This document shows, one piece after another, positions 44,796 to 56,540 of a stretch of DNA of 64,000 nt. Source of the stretch: Ceriagrion tenellum (taxonomy: Eukaryota; Arthropoda; Insecta; Odonata; Coenagrionidae). Location: positions 83,993,696-84,057,695 of the forward strand of contig OY720643.1 of assembly GCA_963169105.1 (NCBI GenBank), written 5' to 3'. Position 1 is the stretch's first letter, and the number at the start of each line of letters is the position of its first letter. The position numbers were made by a program, and so were the translations under genes. The notes under the pieces were generated by a model. The model saw only the letters and a program-made list of their open reading frames with translations. It was not told where the DNA came from and made no database searches.

Positions 44796-47175
44796 TTTTT
44801 TCAAGATCAGCACCGTGGTTGTGCAATGATTGTTTTTTCAGTAACGAAGAAAGGTGGCAGATACCGCAAGTATATAATTTAGCTTTTGCTGAGTCATCGC
44901 CGACGAATCATTCGACGGTATTCCAAAAAATGTAACTGGGACCTGAGGAAGCCTGCACGGTAGACGGCGATATATCGTCCTCAAATTGAAGAACGTGGCA
45001 GAAATCCCGGAAAACGGAAGAATCAACCTTCATCTATACCCCACGGAAGCCTGAATCACAACATTCCAAAAATTAAGACAGCGCATTTAATTTTCTCTTG
45101 ATTTTCCCGCTAGAAAAAATACAATGCGAACGAAAATCGGCCTCAAGATATTTGACCTTACTTTAGTCGCTACAAATATGGCTGCTATAGTTCTCAGCTA
45201 TTCCATGTCTTTCATATATATTACCGTGTTTATCTCCCGGGATATTCCCTTGAAACGGACGCTAAACAGAGAAGTTGACTAGCAGGGTGGCGGTGCTCGG
45301 GCAGCTAGACGACTCCTAAGGGCCGGCTGAGGCAAACGATCTCATCGAGCTGTCTTGAGAGGAGGGTCGGGAGAGGGGTGGGGTGTGCAGTTCGAATATT
45401 TGCTTCCGCTTCCGCGCCAGAGATGGCGAAACCGGCGTAACAATCTCATTGTCTGCTTATGATGCATTAAACGGATGCGACGGAAGTTATCCCGGAGGAG
45501 GAGGCACTCCAAGCCGACGAAGAGGCATTCGCTCTTGTGAAGGACATAGAGCGCTCCTCAAAATGGCCAGTTTAGTAACCTCCCACGTCCCCCTCTCATA
45601 TCCTCTCTGCGAAGTCTCCTTTAGTTTCCCAGCTCGCAATATATCATTCTGAATTCCCCACCACAGTTCTCCGAACACGAGTCTTGCAGGTCTCGCTAAA
45701 TCTGGTAGCAGACATGCGTAGGACGATGCATCACAAAGGTTGTCTTGCCCAGTATTTGAAAACTTTCGAGAACTAAAGCTATTCCTATAGTACCCCTAAA
45801 AACAGCAATAAATTGTTTAATGACTACAAAATTTAATCAGAGGTAGGAAAAGTTAAATGGAAAATTTTAAATGCCAGTACTAGCAAATCACTTTCAATAA
45901 ATCAAGGAAAACATTTTCATTGTGGGTAGCAAAGCCACTAGATGGGTTTTGGCTGGCAAAAATGTTAAATTTTTGAGTGAGTTTAATTTTTAAAATACGA
46001 AGATTCAAAGTTTTATTACGATATACGTTTACAATTTATATTTTCATAAACATGCGCAAAATCATCTATCCTAAGGGTGAAGCCCTTAAACATATTCAAT
46101 ATATAACCAAAAAATATTAATTTCGTATTCAATCTGCTGTCGTCCTTGTCGTGGAATCCGCTGACAAATCCTTGGGACTTAACGGGGCACGGATGGATAT
46201 GTAGTTTGAATAAATATTTATGTAGTTAAAAAATAAATGTTTAAAAATAGTCTTGCTTAACGCTAACTTTTAAAACCACATGCCCAAAAATGAGATTCAT
46301 GTGCCTCACCAGTCTCCACATATCGAGTTCTGCTAAGACTAATTCATTTGTGACTGAGTACTAGGACAATATATTTCTTGGAAAAGAAATCTCCTTCATC
46401 AATTTTTTGTTATCTCTAACTTTTTATTATGAAACACTATACATGTCGAAGTTAAATTTTGACGACTGACAAAGGGGTGGTTTTATAATTGTATCTAATG
46501 TTTTCAACCTGAATGGCCTAGTTTATATACAATTATATCCTATTACCTTGCATTACCTGCTGTGCTGTAGTAAATTTTAACCCTTGATCAGTGTAAGAAA
46601 CAGGCTAAATATATTATGAAGCATATGTAAGAGCTGAAAATTAAAAATGTGATAAACATACGTTAATTGAAAATTTTTTATGAATTTGCAATGGAGGGAC
46701 AACTTTACCTTAATTGTACCCGTCATTTATTTTGATGCTATAAAGTAAAATATGATTAATCCTTTCGCCTTTTAAGGTGAATATTACACTCGGAGACCGG
46801 GCGATGGACGATGTAATAAGATTCCCAGCGGATTGCGGGCCCACCATGCGAAAGACGTGATAATCACACTTGGCGAATTTTCCCATTTATGCTACAGTTC
46901 TGCTATGCAGTCGATTGCTCCGACGCATTCTTTGGGATGGAATATGTTTCTAAAAGTTCTCTTGACGTGACAAAGCGTTTTCTGGTATTTTTCGTTTTTA
47001 TCATCTTGTCTGCTGAGCTTTGACTTTCTTGCTCTCATAGTCGGTGCTGTCGCATTTGGAGTTTCCCCTGCTCGCCTAAATATATGGGAGTTTCTGATCT
47101 CATTCTTCCTCTGATACGCAGGTATCATCCACGCTCCCCTAAGAAATCCTTTTATTGTAAACTAGATGACCCGAG
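44796..47175. other. Non-genic stretch with a GC-richer island
   Basis: 45240-45720 is GC/CpG-richer (CGCTTCCGCGCCAGAGATGG, GGAGGAGGAGGC). It holds an unrecognised frame of about 90 codons and could be an exon or promoter. The remainder is AT-rich without features. Confidence 0.3.
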
Positions 47176-47309
47176 CGAATATTTCGCACAGTATGCAGCT
47201 TTTTCCTGTTTCTTCCGTCTTTCTTCCTGTTCCTCTACCTATCGAATATTTCGCACAGTATGCAGCTTCTTCCTGTTTCTGCCTTCTTTCTTCCTGTTCT
47301 ATTACCTGT
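47176..47309. repeat. Tandem duplication, 2 x 67 bp
   Basis: CGAATATTTCGCACAGTATGC starts at 47176 and 47243. The following TTCCTGTTTCT and TTTCTTCCTGTTC blocks also repeat. It lies inside a segment beginning ACTAGATGACCCGAGCG that may belong to a dispersed repeat ending near the GGACGGACGG run at 47750. Confidence 0.75.
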
Positions 47310-49519
47310 TTCTTCCCATGGACAATTATATATTATTTATTTTTGTGTTAGAGATACATAACGTAAACGTAAGCAGTAAATGGTCACACTGATTGCATGT
47401 AGAATGTACACATTCTAACTAAACGATGTGTTAATAGATGGCGCCTCCTACAGTCTTTTAAGCACGTAACCATTGCCAACATATTAGTTGATTATATTTT
47501 CAGCAGATGGCGTTGTATCACAAATGTTGTATTTACCAAAATCTTGAATTTTAAACAAATTGTCTAATGTTCATCAATATCGGGGAACATAAGCTTTAGA
47601 ACGATGTTTGAATCATTAATTTTGATGAAGAATTATGGGAGTTATGGTCTATCCACAAAAAAAAACCTTTGAGAAATAATATGCATATACGGATATATAA
47701 GGGTTATTTTCCACGGGACTAGATTTGGCTGTGCGGCCGAGACGGACCGACGGACGGACGGGGGTAATTTGAATAAAGAGGAATATATATTAAATAGATC
47801 GCGTTAGAGATGCAATGCTCCGTTGTTCATATGTGTTTTCAATCATATTCATGAGAACATGAAGTACACGCCGTAATTGCTCCTAATTTTTCCATATCGT
47901 AGGAATTTCCAAGAATACGTCGTTAAACATAAGTTTATGTCTGAGTCGTGCGAGTGTAGTACAATATGAAGAAGGAAACTCAGATGAAGCAAACTTTAGC
48001 AACATCAATATTACTCTGGTGAATGTATATTGTCGTTATTTCCGCTGTTTAAAGTTTATAGAGGCTATATTTATTATATATTATTTTTATACGAATAGGG
48101 ATCGATTTCTCTCAGACTACCAAAAAATCCAGATGGTACAGTCTCGAGCCCAAGTCATTAATTTTTTTCTTTTAACCCAATTGACGACTTTTTTTAGTAT
48201 AAGGTTGTTGTGAGTGGATCGTGGTCAAGTTTTCTCTTTTAATTAAGGAATAACGCGTTCACTTATCCTGGCACACCACATGATTTTATGTTATCTTCTA
48301 GAACGTAAATGTTAGAGCAAAAGGAAGATGGAAGTGAAGATTTTCCGGACTCGATGTACCCTCCCACCCACGCACATTTTTCCTCGCCTCACAGCAGCCA
48401 CCTCCGGTTGCTGGGACTTCAAATGAAGTAAAAATATTGCAGGAAATTCTGAGGAAAGGAATGATACATACACATTTTGGATGGGGAAGGCATTGCTTGG
48501 GAGTGGGCTTTGAGGAAAAGCGACAGCACTGATAACCTTCGCCCATTTCAGAGGAACCTTCTGTCGGAAGCGATGGAGATGTGGAATAGATTGCTATCGA
48601 GTAGAGTTTTTTTAGGTCGCGAGGGGAAGGAAGAAAGGTGTATGCATAAAAAAGATTCAGTCGAGAGTCGTAGGGGAGAAAGTTTGTGCTTTCCGGGTTT
48701 TGGAGGTTTTGAGGAGTGAGATAAGGGCAAGCCTATGATGGTTAAATTTGTATTTTTCCACGAGTGCACGTGTCATTTCGAATGTAGGTCAAAAGATATT
48801 ACTTTCTTACCCATTCATTACGTGTAGTAAAAATAAGACCATTAAGGACAGTATTAAATTGTATTTAATGTTTTTAGATTGTCATTTACTACTGGACTAG
48901 CAAGTAGTTATCAACTCACGAAACAAGAAAAAAATTAGGAATCCAAAAGATTAAACCTAGCAAATAGAAGTATATTGGTCCTAAAAGATTTTCAAAAAAA
49001 TTACCATCATTCCATGCCAAGCTCAAAAATGTACGATATCAACAAGAGAATAGTCCTTTTGTGTGGAGGCGAAGCATTTAAAATAGAAGAGAACGGTGGG
49101 CAAAATTTAGCTTTTTGAGAAAACGTTATTCTTGATGAATATATTTGGGTTAAATAAACGAAGGGTTAACTTGAATGATGAAAATCGCTGTACCGCACTC
49201 TCTAAACTATTTACCTACCTGAAAGTCAGAGAGGTGTAACGGGGTAAGCACAATAAATGGTAGATAATAAGAGTGCAGTACACCAGTCAGGATTGAATAT
49301 TAAACATACCTATGGGTGGAAGGCCATTTGGCCAGTCGTAGGGGTCAATTTTTCATTTTATTTTTTCCTTTTCCCAAAACTATGGATTTATGCATATCCA
49401 ACCTTTTCCCATAAGATTTTCATGATTATTATGTACATTATAAAAATCTTGGCCGCCAGAAATAAAAGTCTTATTATGACTAATTGCAATGACTTGGAAA
49501 TCTACTACCGTAAGTGACG
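47310..49519. other. Non-genic stretch
   Basis: Includes a GACGGACGGACGGACG run (about 47745-47761) and a GC-richer part at 48330-48720 with unrecognised short frames. No gene supported. Confidence 0.35.
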
Positions 49520-49985
49520 TTTTCCTGAGAAGACCAATGATGGAATACTTACTTCTTTCTCAGAACTACAGTCCTAGTTTGCATTATATTAGTCCAGTCT
49601 TCATAATCTCTCGTATGCATTTTATATCTTTTAATTCTCATCTTTCTCAGATCTTCCTCTACAGCCTCCAACCATCTTTTTCAGGCCTTCCTCTCAGCAT
49701 CATCAGTATTCCTAAAATATATCTTTTTGACCATTCTACCTTCAGTCATTCTCTCGTAATGCCCTAAACATGTTTACGTATTACTCTTCATTTCTGACAC
49801 ACTGTTATGGTGTAAGCACAGTGCCTCTGGTTCCCTATTCTTCCGTGTTCTCCTCTGTTCACCCTCCCTCCTTTGCTACGCTAAAAATCTTCCTTAGCAC
49901 TTTCCTATCCCACCTCTGAAGGGGTTCCTCATCTGCGGCGGTCATTGTCCATGTTTCTGAACCATGTATAACCAATGGTGGAATG
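49520..49985 (-). pseudogene. LINE C-terminal coding fragment, frameshifted
   Basis: From 49985 on the minus strand: HGSETWTMTAADEEPLQRWD, RKVLRKIF, then in another frame GHYERMTEGRMVKKIY and KRWLEAVEEDLRKM. These are the usual end blocks of LINE endonuclease-reverse transcriptases. At least two frame changes and several stops. Both ends are undefined. Confidence 0.7.
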
Positions 49986-51884
49986 AATTGGAAAAATTCC
50001 TATAACCTCCACTATATTCTATACTTTGACATGTGTCTGTCTCTGAAGGTGAAAATAAAACAAATTACAAATAAATTGGGTAGAATTTTGGTTTGGTTTC
50101 CCTCTTTGGTTAGGAACACACTACTTAGTATTTATTTGTTATCCTCTATATTATTCTCTCGATTAGGAATCAGCTTTGTGGTGTTATCGTTAGGCCGTAT
50201 CCAGGGCTTGCCCTTTAATTCACTGAAGAACTAAGTTTACCATTATCGGTTATCATTCCTGGGTAATATTTTCCCTTAAAGACTACGAAAGCATAGACCC
50301 CTATTTTTTAATTTCCTCCGTGATTACAAGACTGACGGATTGGCATTTGCTTCTTATTCAGTCTCTCTTTCATACCAACTGTTATCTGACTTTTCTTACA
50401 CAACAGACACTGAATAACTTTCACATAGAGATAAAATGTTTGGAACTTTCGGCGAGAGTTATTTTTGGCCCGAAAAGTGATAGATAGTTTAATAACGATA
50501 TGAGGGTGATCCAATCTTTCTTCCATTTGTTCTAGGCTTTCTGAACCATAAATTTTAAAAAATATGCATTACTACTTATCATATGGAAACTTTTTGACAG
50601 TGACTGAGAAAAATGTTTAACCACTCTTCAACTAGTCGCACATATTTTTGCTGAAAAAAATCAACTATCTAATTTCACGCCAAAACACTCCTTTCACTGA
50701 ATTTTTGTAATAAATTACGTATTCAAATAAATTGACTTTGTGTTCAAAGCTGCTCTATATTTTGTTAACCAGCATTTTCAACACGTACCTAAAAAGTTTC
50801 AACACTTTCCTTAAAATCACTCTGTGCGCATAACTCAAAAAAACTGAACAGGATTGTTTCCAATTCTATGCCTGTATTTCAAAGACTCGTCAAAAATAGC
50901 AGAAGCCTCTGGTAACATACTGCTAAAATATATTTTACAATAAACTCTTTGGAAAGCCCAACAGATCTAAAATAGTGTTGAGGGCCATTAAAGTCAGAAA
51001 GTTGTACCCGCTGTCACAAAAGTTTCGATAAATAATTATAGCTTTTATTTTTACGGGACGTCACATATTGATGTTTATGTGTAATGATTTATTTGTTTTG
51101 AGTCGCAGACTTTTTTTCTCTTTTGCTCTCTGTGATAAGCCTTCTTCGGTGATTAATTTTGTTAATTTGATCATCATCTCCTTTCGATAGGGCCAAATTT
51201 AAAATATTTCTCTACCCTTAAGATATCTGTGAAATGAAAGGTTACGAGTGGCGGTCTTGTGGATACTCTGTGCAGAGTGGACTCTCTTTCCTGGAGAATC
51301 GAAGAAAAATAGCGTCGAGTTTATTCACGCGTTACAGGTGCGAGCAATAAATAACGGAAGGGGATTACTCGGCGGGATGATATCGAACATATATTTTCGT
51401 ATCCAAATGTTGGGAGAATCCTTTACTTTTTCTTTTTTTGGCCTCCTTCTGTGCAATTATTTCTCGTTGGTAGAAACGGTGGGGGATGTATATATTTTCC
51501 GTTTCATGAGGCTCGGAACGAATTTCAATTTTGCTCCACGCCGCGAGAAATGGGTACATTTTTATAATCCTGGGATTAAAAGGATATTGCCGATGAGCTG
51601 TTGCTCCGACAAGTGCTGAGCTGTATCACTGCGAGCGGGTATACTTTGAAAAAGTTTCCTTGTTTTTCTGTTCAAAATGAGGCCATTATAAAAAAATCTA
51701 CTATGCATTTCCACTTGGTCGTAAAAGTGAAATAATAATACTACTGAAAATGGCACTAAAACTCTCATTATATTCGTTCTGCAACACACACGCTCCAGTT
51801 GGGAATCCACAGATAAAGGACGTTGTCTATTTATTTACCTGTTTTTTTATTCAAAATGCATTTTGTTTATTTTTATTCGTGTGG
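49986..51884. other. Non-genic stretch
   Basis: No supported gene. 51240-51640 is GC-richer, with a 123-codon frame lacking any recognised domain. Confidence 0.35.
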
Positions 51885-51917
51885 GACAAGTCTTTTGGCT
51901 TTAGATGCCATCATCAG
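51885..51917 (-). ncRNA. Hammerhead-like motif
   Basis: On the minus strand: CTGATGA (51911-51917), one extra T, stem II GGC-ATCTAAA-GCC, AAAAG, ACTT, GTC. The core order is kept, but no stem I is visible in the flanks, so it is probably inactive. Confidence 0.4.
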
Positions 51918-51959
51918 TGGGGAAATCTCTCCATAAGGATGAAATTCACCATGAAATAA

Positions 51960-52070
51960 AGTTATTTTACACGACCGAGGATCGAACCCTGATTATTCTA
52001 ATTCCCAGTCTTTGCTATCAGCCTCCATATTATTGCCAAATTTAACCGGAATTCGTACCCGGAACTTCCG
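51960..52070 (-). other. B-box-like sequence (possible SINE scrap)
   Basis: GGGTTCGATCCTCGG on the minus strand fits an RNA polymerase III B box. A second weaker one (GGGTACGAATTCC) lies about 60 bases away. No A box or cloverleaf can be drawn, so this is not called a tRNA. Confidence 0.2.
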
Positions 52071-52868
52071 ATTGCCACATGTGACACATTTTATAGATAA
52101 ATGAGATCTTTATTTGCATCCTGTGGAAGTCAAATTGTAATTTCGTAACGATATTCATCCTTCAGGTGCATTATAATCGTACCACGGTCAAGTGAAATGA
52201 TTTTTCTTTTGCAAATTTTATTTCCTTTGATTCTATTCTCATCTGTGCACGTTATTACGTACCATAATATTTAAAAAAAGATAAGTCGATTATTTACAGA
52301 GTTTGAATTAAGTATATAAAGCAAGTAAAGTTTTCTTTGCGAACGCTTCGGAATATAATTTATTCCAACCTCAGGGCTAGATTTTTTACTCGTTGGACAT
52401 GAAGATAATTCTTTAGAACATCCATTTTCGTACCAATCCTATTTTATCAAACACACCCTCGCTCTATTATACCTACATTATCTCTGAAACTTGCGTGTAC
52501 ACATTCCAATGGACATATTTTTGTTTCCAAACTCAGGAAGATGGCCACCATTTCACATGTACAGCCATCTTTAATACAAGTGTGTTTGAATTATAATAAA
52601 ATACTCGATAAAAGCTAATAATTAATAATCACTAACTGAGGTAAAAATATAAGGAGCATTAACATAATATTTTAGAAATTCGCAGAGATTGAATAAATGC
52701 TCCTAGTTTGTATTTTTTTCATAAATCACTTGCTCAAGGATCGCTGTGGTATTGGAAGAGAAATTGGAAGAAACATTACTTGATCCCCAGGCTGTTGAAG
52801 TGAAAGAAGTATTGATTACTTTGATGCTAGCATTGGTGAATTTAAATGGCAAAGCTTAAGTATAAAGC
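52071..52868. other. Non-genic stretch
   Basis: AT-rich, nothing recognised. Confidence 0.45.
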
Positions 52869-52920
52869 AATCCTGATGAAAATGCATGAGTTAACCGTTA
52901 AAACATGAGTACCTTTTGCT
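52869..52920 (+). ncRNA. Hammerhead-like motif
   Basis: CTGATGA (52873-52879), one extra A, a short stem II (AATG with CGTT), AAAAC (52900-52904), ATGA, GTA. A possible stem I is GCAA/TTGC, separated from the core by small internal loops. Weaker than the copies at 31708 and 32839. Confidence 0.35.
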
Positions 52921-53939
52921 AATTTAACCCGTTGGAAACTCCAAAAATGTGTTTACCTTATTTAATTGCTGTCGTTAAATCTTTTTAAATCTTGTATGTG
53001 TACATTATGGAAATGAGTATCTCATACCTTTGAGGATATGATGCATTTATAGTTGAATGTTCACTGTTTCATGTTGTCTCTACAGAAGTACTGGTGTCTA
53101 TAATGTCCTAAACGGATTTAGGTGAGTTATTGACGGGTAGAACGTTGACACTTGAGATATTGGATGGTGGAAAAATTCGCAAAAAGTTGCATCTGCTTTT
53201 ATTTTTAATTTTGGTAATCTTCGTCAGGAGCACACTATAACAAGGTGAAATTTAAGGCGGGATAAAAATTCCTTCATCGCATGTACGGGGGAAGTCAGAG
53301 ATAAGGGGAGTCGTAAATTCTGTTGTTGTAATGCGTTGCTCTAAGTGGCTGTAACTCGATGTCAGAGGTAGTATAGGGGTGCAAATAACCCAGACCCTCG
53401 TAATGCCTCGGTTATGTTCCTACAAAACGGCGTATCGCGTGCGTTTAACAGTGAAGATAGTGGATTCCTACTACCTACCATTTTTTCGATTCGGGAGTGT
53501 CGTAATTACCACGACATTTTTTTTCCGAATTGAACGTAGAGTTCGCGTTTTTCATCGTTTTCAGCCCGTGTTTTTACTTGTTATCGTCGACAAGGCCTCG
53601 AATAGGGCGTCTGTTCTCTTCAAAAGTTGGCGAGGGTGGGATGGGCGAGGCAGAGGAAACGAGGTCGGAATAGGGCATGTTTGTCCCTGTAGCCTGAGTT
53701 GCTGAGCAAAGAGCGAGCGGAGTAAAGTTCAAGGCCAAAATGTTGACATGGGAAATAAGGACGCTACAACGGTGCACAGTCAAGGCTCTCCTGTTTCGTT
53801 CCGAGCACTTGAGAAACTTGAGCCCTAGGGCAAAAGCACAAAGCCGATGAAAATGTCGTTTCCACATCAATCCAGATCTAATACAGTGGGTGTTACCTTT
53901 GAAACATCATTTTTTTATCCCTCAAAAGCATTGATACAT
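52921..53939. other. Non-genic stretch
   Basis: 53380-53720 is GC-richer and has an unrecognised frame from ATG 53403. No other evidence for a gene. Confidence 0.35.
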
Positions 53940-54056
53940 ATTAAAGTAACTCTGTAACTTCCACGCAATCTTTAATGACTTTGTACAAACGGTTTTATCC
54001 ACTAGCGCATCACCAGGTGCAATGGTTTTTGGTGGTATTCACAGAGTTACTTTAAT
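53940..54056. repeat. Inverted repeat with degraded hammerhead-like centre
   Basis: ATTAAAGTAACTCTGT (53940-53955) and its exact inverse (54041-54056). Between them, on the minus strand, CTGGTGA is followed by a hairpin-like block, AAAAC and GTA. This is the same layout as the other palindromic elements, but eroded. Confidence 0.5.
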
Positions 54057-56335
54057 CATTATAATTTTGTATTGATTTCCTTAAGTTAAGCCGCACAATA
54101 TTCAATTTACAAAATATTTGTTCTGTTTTACGTTTTTTGGCCCATATAAAGGCTATCCATCGTTGAATTTTTTATTTTTTCTATACTATGATTGATTGAA
54201 AAACAAATCACAATCGGTCCTGGTCAATAAAACCAATGCTTAATAACAAACGTTATGTTTTGCGGTACTTTTACTCATAAAAAATGTATCCATCGTAACA
54301 TAGATTTTTTTAAGTATGTTTGCTAGATTTATTGAATTTCCATATTTGGTCCAGTGAAAAAAAAGCTTTCTTTTCCTCAAAGGAAATAATGAGAATAATG
54401 AGCAAAATTTAGTTAAAATGTGTCAATTCGCTTCCTCATGACCAATTCTATGGAGATAAAGTGATTTAGCTCTTTCTTTGAGCAGTATTTTTTGTCTCGT
54501 ATCCAACAATTTACCCTAATTACTGTGAATATGTAGGATTCAAGCAAAATTTTAGTCAGACGTATGCATCCAAGTTAATTAAAGAGCCATTCCACTACAT
54601 GATTTTTTTATCGTGAACTTGAATTTATTTGTTATATCTAATTACTCATCCTCGGTGCTTAAACATTTTTTCCGCCTTCTCAGCCATATTATGTTTATAT
54701 GATAATGAAATATAAAAGTGTAACATATAGTCTTCTTTACTATGTTTTTTTTTCAAGAAATTCCCCGTGTGACGTCCGAGAAATTTTTCCTGACTAATTT
54801 TTATAGTTTACCTAATTAATTTCAGTAGAAATGAAATGGCTACTGTATCACTTTGGTTGTTTTGAGGTATTTGCGGCCTCACCTTTGGTATCTCTGACAA
54901 TTGTTATTTATGCGTAAATATCTTGTCGTCAAAATTGCATATAATAATAGTATAGTATAGATTATTTGAATGTTCAGAAGAAATTGTAATCCAATTTATC
55001 ACTTCGCCCCATGATATTTGGAAATAAATTATTTCGCAATTTATTATACCGCGATCGTTTTAACTAGGCTATTGTTATATGAGCACTAATTCTCTCGTGA
55101 GTGTATAAGGGTATTGCATAATCTCATAAATTAGTTTTCATTTTAAAAATTCTTGTATTAAATGCCAAGTAAGTGAATGTGCGAGTGGTAAATGTGTTTA
55201 TCTTATGAGGTTTTGGCGCTCAAATTTAGCCTCTATGCCGCTAAATTCCTTTGAAGTGGGAATTTGGCATTTTGAATTAAAAGGGCATCATCTCAGAGGT
55301 CGCGTGTGGAGTTTATATTTTTTTTGGAAGCGGATAGTAAACCTGAGGGACTGTGAGATGGTAACGATAATATATCTCTCGAAAAAGGTATTTGTGCCAG
55401 GGGAGATCTGTGGGATTCAAGAGGAAGCTGTGCGGTATTTGGATAAAGCTTACGTTGCTCATCTTACTGTGGCAGTTGCCTTTGCTTTCAGTTCTTCTCT
55501 TTTGCGTGTTCCTCTGGCCAATTGGTGGATGGTTCCTCCTCTTCGTCCTTTCAGTCAAAAGACTCCTTTTATCTCTTTTCAGTTCATTCTTTCAAGGTAG
55601 GTCCTCCCGAGTCCTTTTTATTCATAATTTAAACCCTCTAACACGAAGAAATTTTCTGGAGGAAACATTCAAGTCCTCTCAAAGCCATTCGCATAGCCCT
55701 TAGACTTGTCTTGATTTTTCTCTGCTTACTGAATTCAAATTTGAACCCGTTTCTTGTGGAAACAGTTTTTTGTTAGGACTTTTTCCCTTTGCTAATTGGT
55801 TATCTTTATCTCCGAAACCATCCCTTAGGCAAATTTTTATTTGGTAATCCGCCATGGAAAGAAATGAAAAATATCATGTTTTTAAATAGTCAGGCATCCT
55901 TTTCATTCTTGACTGAAATTTCACTTTTCCTGGAAATATCTCCGTACCCATGAGCAAACTTGGATTTTTAATGTTTAAATGAAATTCATGATTAGGTATT
56001 TTGAATAGGTATTTGATTTTAAATCAATTTCTCGCGGAGAAACCCATTTACACGGGCATTTAATTGAAACGTAAACACTAAATTAGTAAAAATTCTTGAT
56101 ATTAGATAAATATTTTAATTTTCACCATTTCATCACCAATTTTACTTAAGTAGACTGTCATTTAAAGATGAGAGCACATTTATATACATTCATATTATGA
56201 CCTAAGGCCTTGTTCATACAACTATGACTCAGTTAATTATACCGCTCTGTAAATTTAGAAAGGTGTTCCTGTCTATCGTTTTCCAGTTTCAAAATTAAAA
56301 AAAAATTGAGAATTACAATTTTTATTAGCTTTGTA
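54057..56335. other. Non-genic stretch
   Basis: One open frame from ATG 55205 (131 codons, ending at about 55600, with AAG|GTAGGT donor-like bases near its end) has no recognised domain. The rest is AT-rich. Confidence 0.3.
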
Positions 56336-56540
56336 TTTTTTACATACCATAGAATATTTCACACTCCAAATCGACCCGGTTTTTGATGGCTTAGCATCAT
56401 CTTCAGGTGTTTCTAAAGGTATATCTTTCCCTGATGCACTACCAGTAGAGGGAAACGGAGGGGGGTCATTAGTTGTAACTGATGCTTAGCTATCAAAACC
56501 TAGGTCGTTACAGTGTGAAATATTCTGTGGTATGTAAAAA
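56336..56540. repeat. Inverted repeat of PLE terminal-repeat type
   Basis: The arms 56336-56398 and 56480-56540 are inverted copies (TTTTTACATACCAYAGAATATTTCACACT at the outside). The left arm on the minus strand reads CTGAAGA, T, GATG-loop-CATC, AAAAC, CGG, GTC. The right arm keeps AAAAC, CTAG, GTC with a GTAAC/GTTAC stem I, but has lost part of the first box. Confidence 0.7.

Noticed and set aside
51960..52070. tRNA gene on the minus strand
   Set aside because: A B-box match exists, but no A box, acceptor stem or anticodon arm can be formed.
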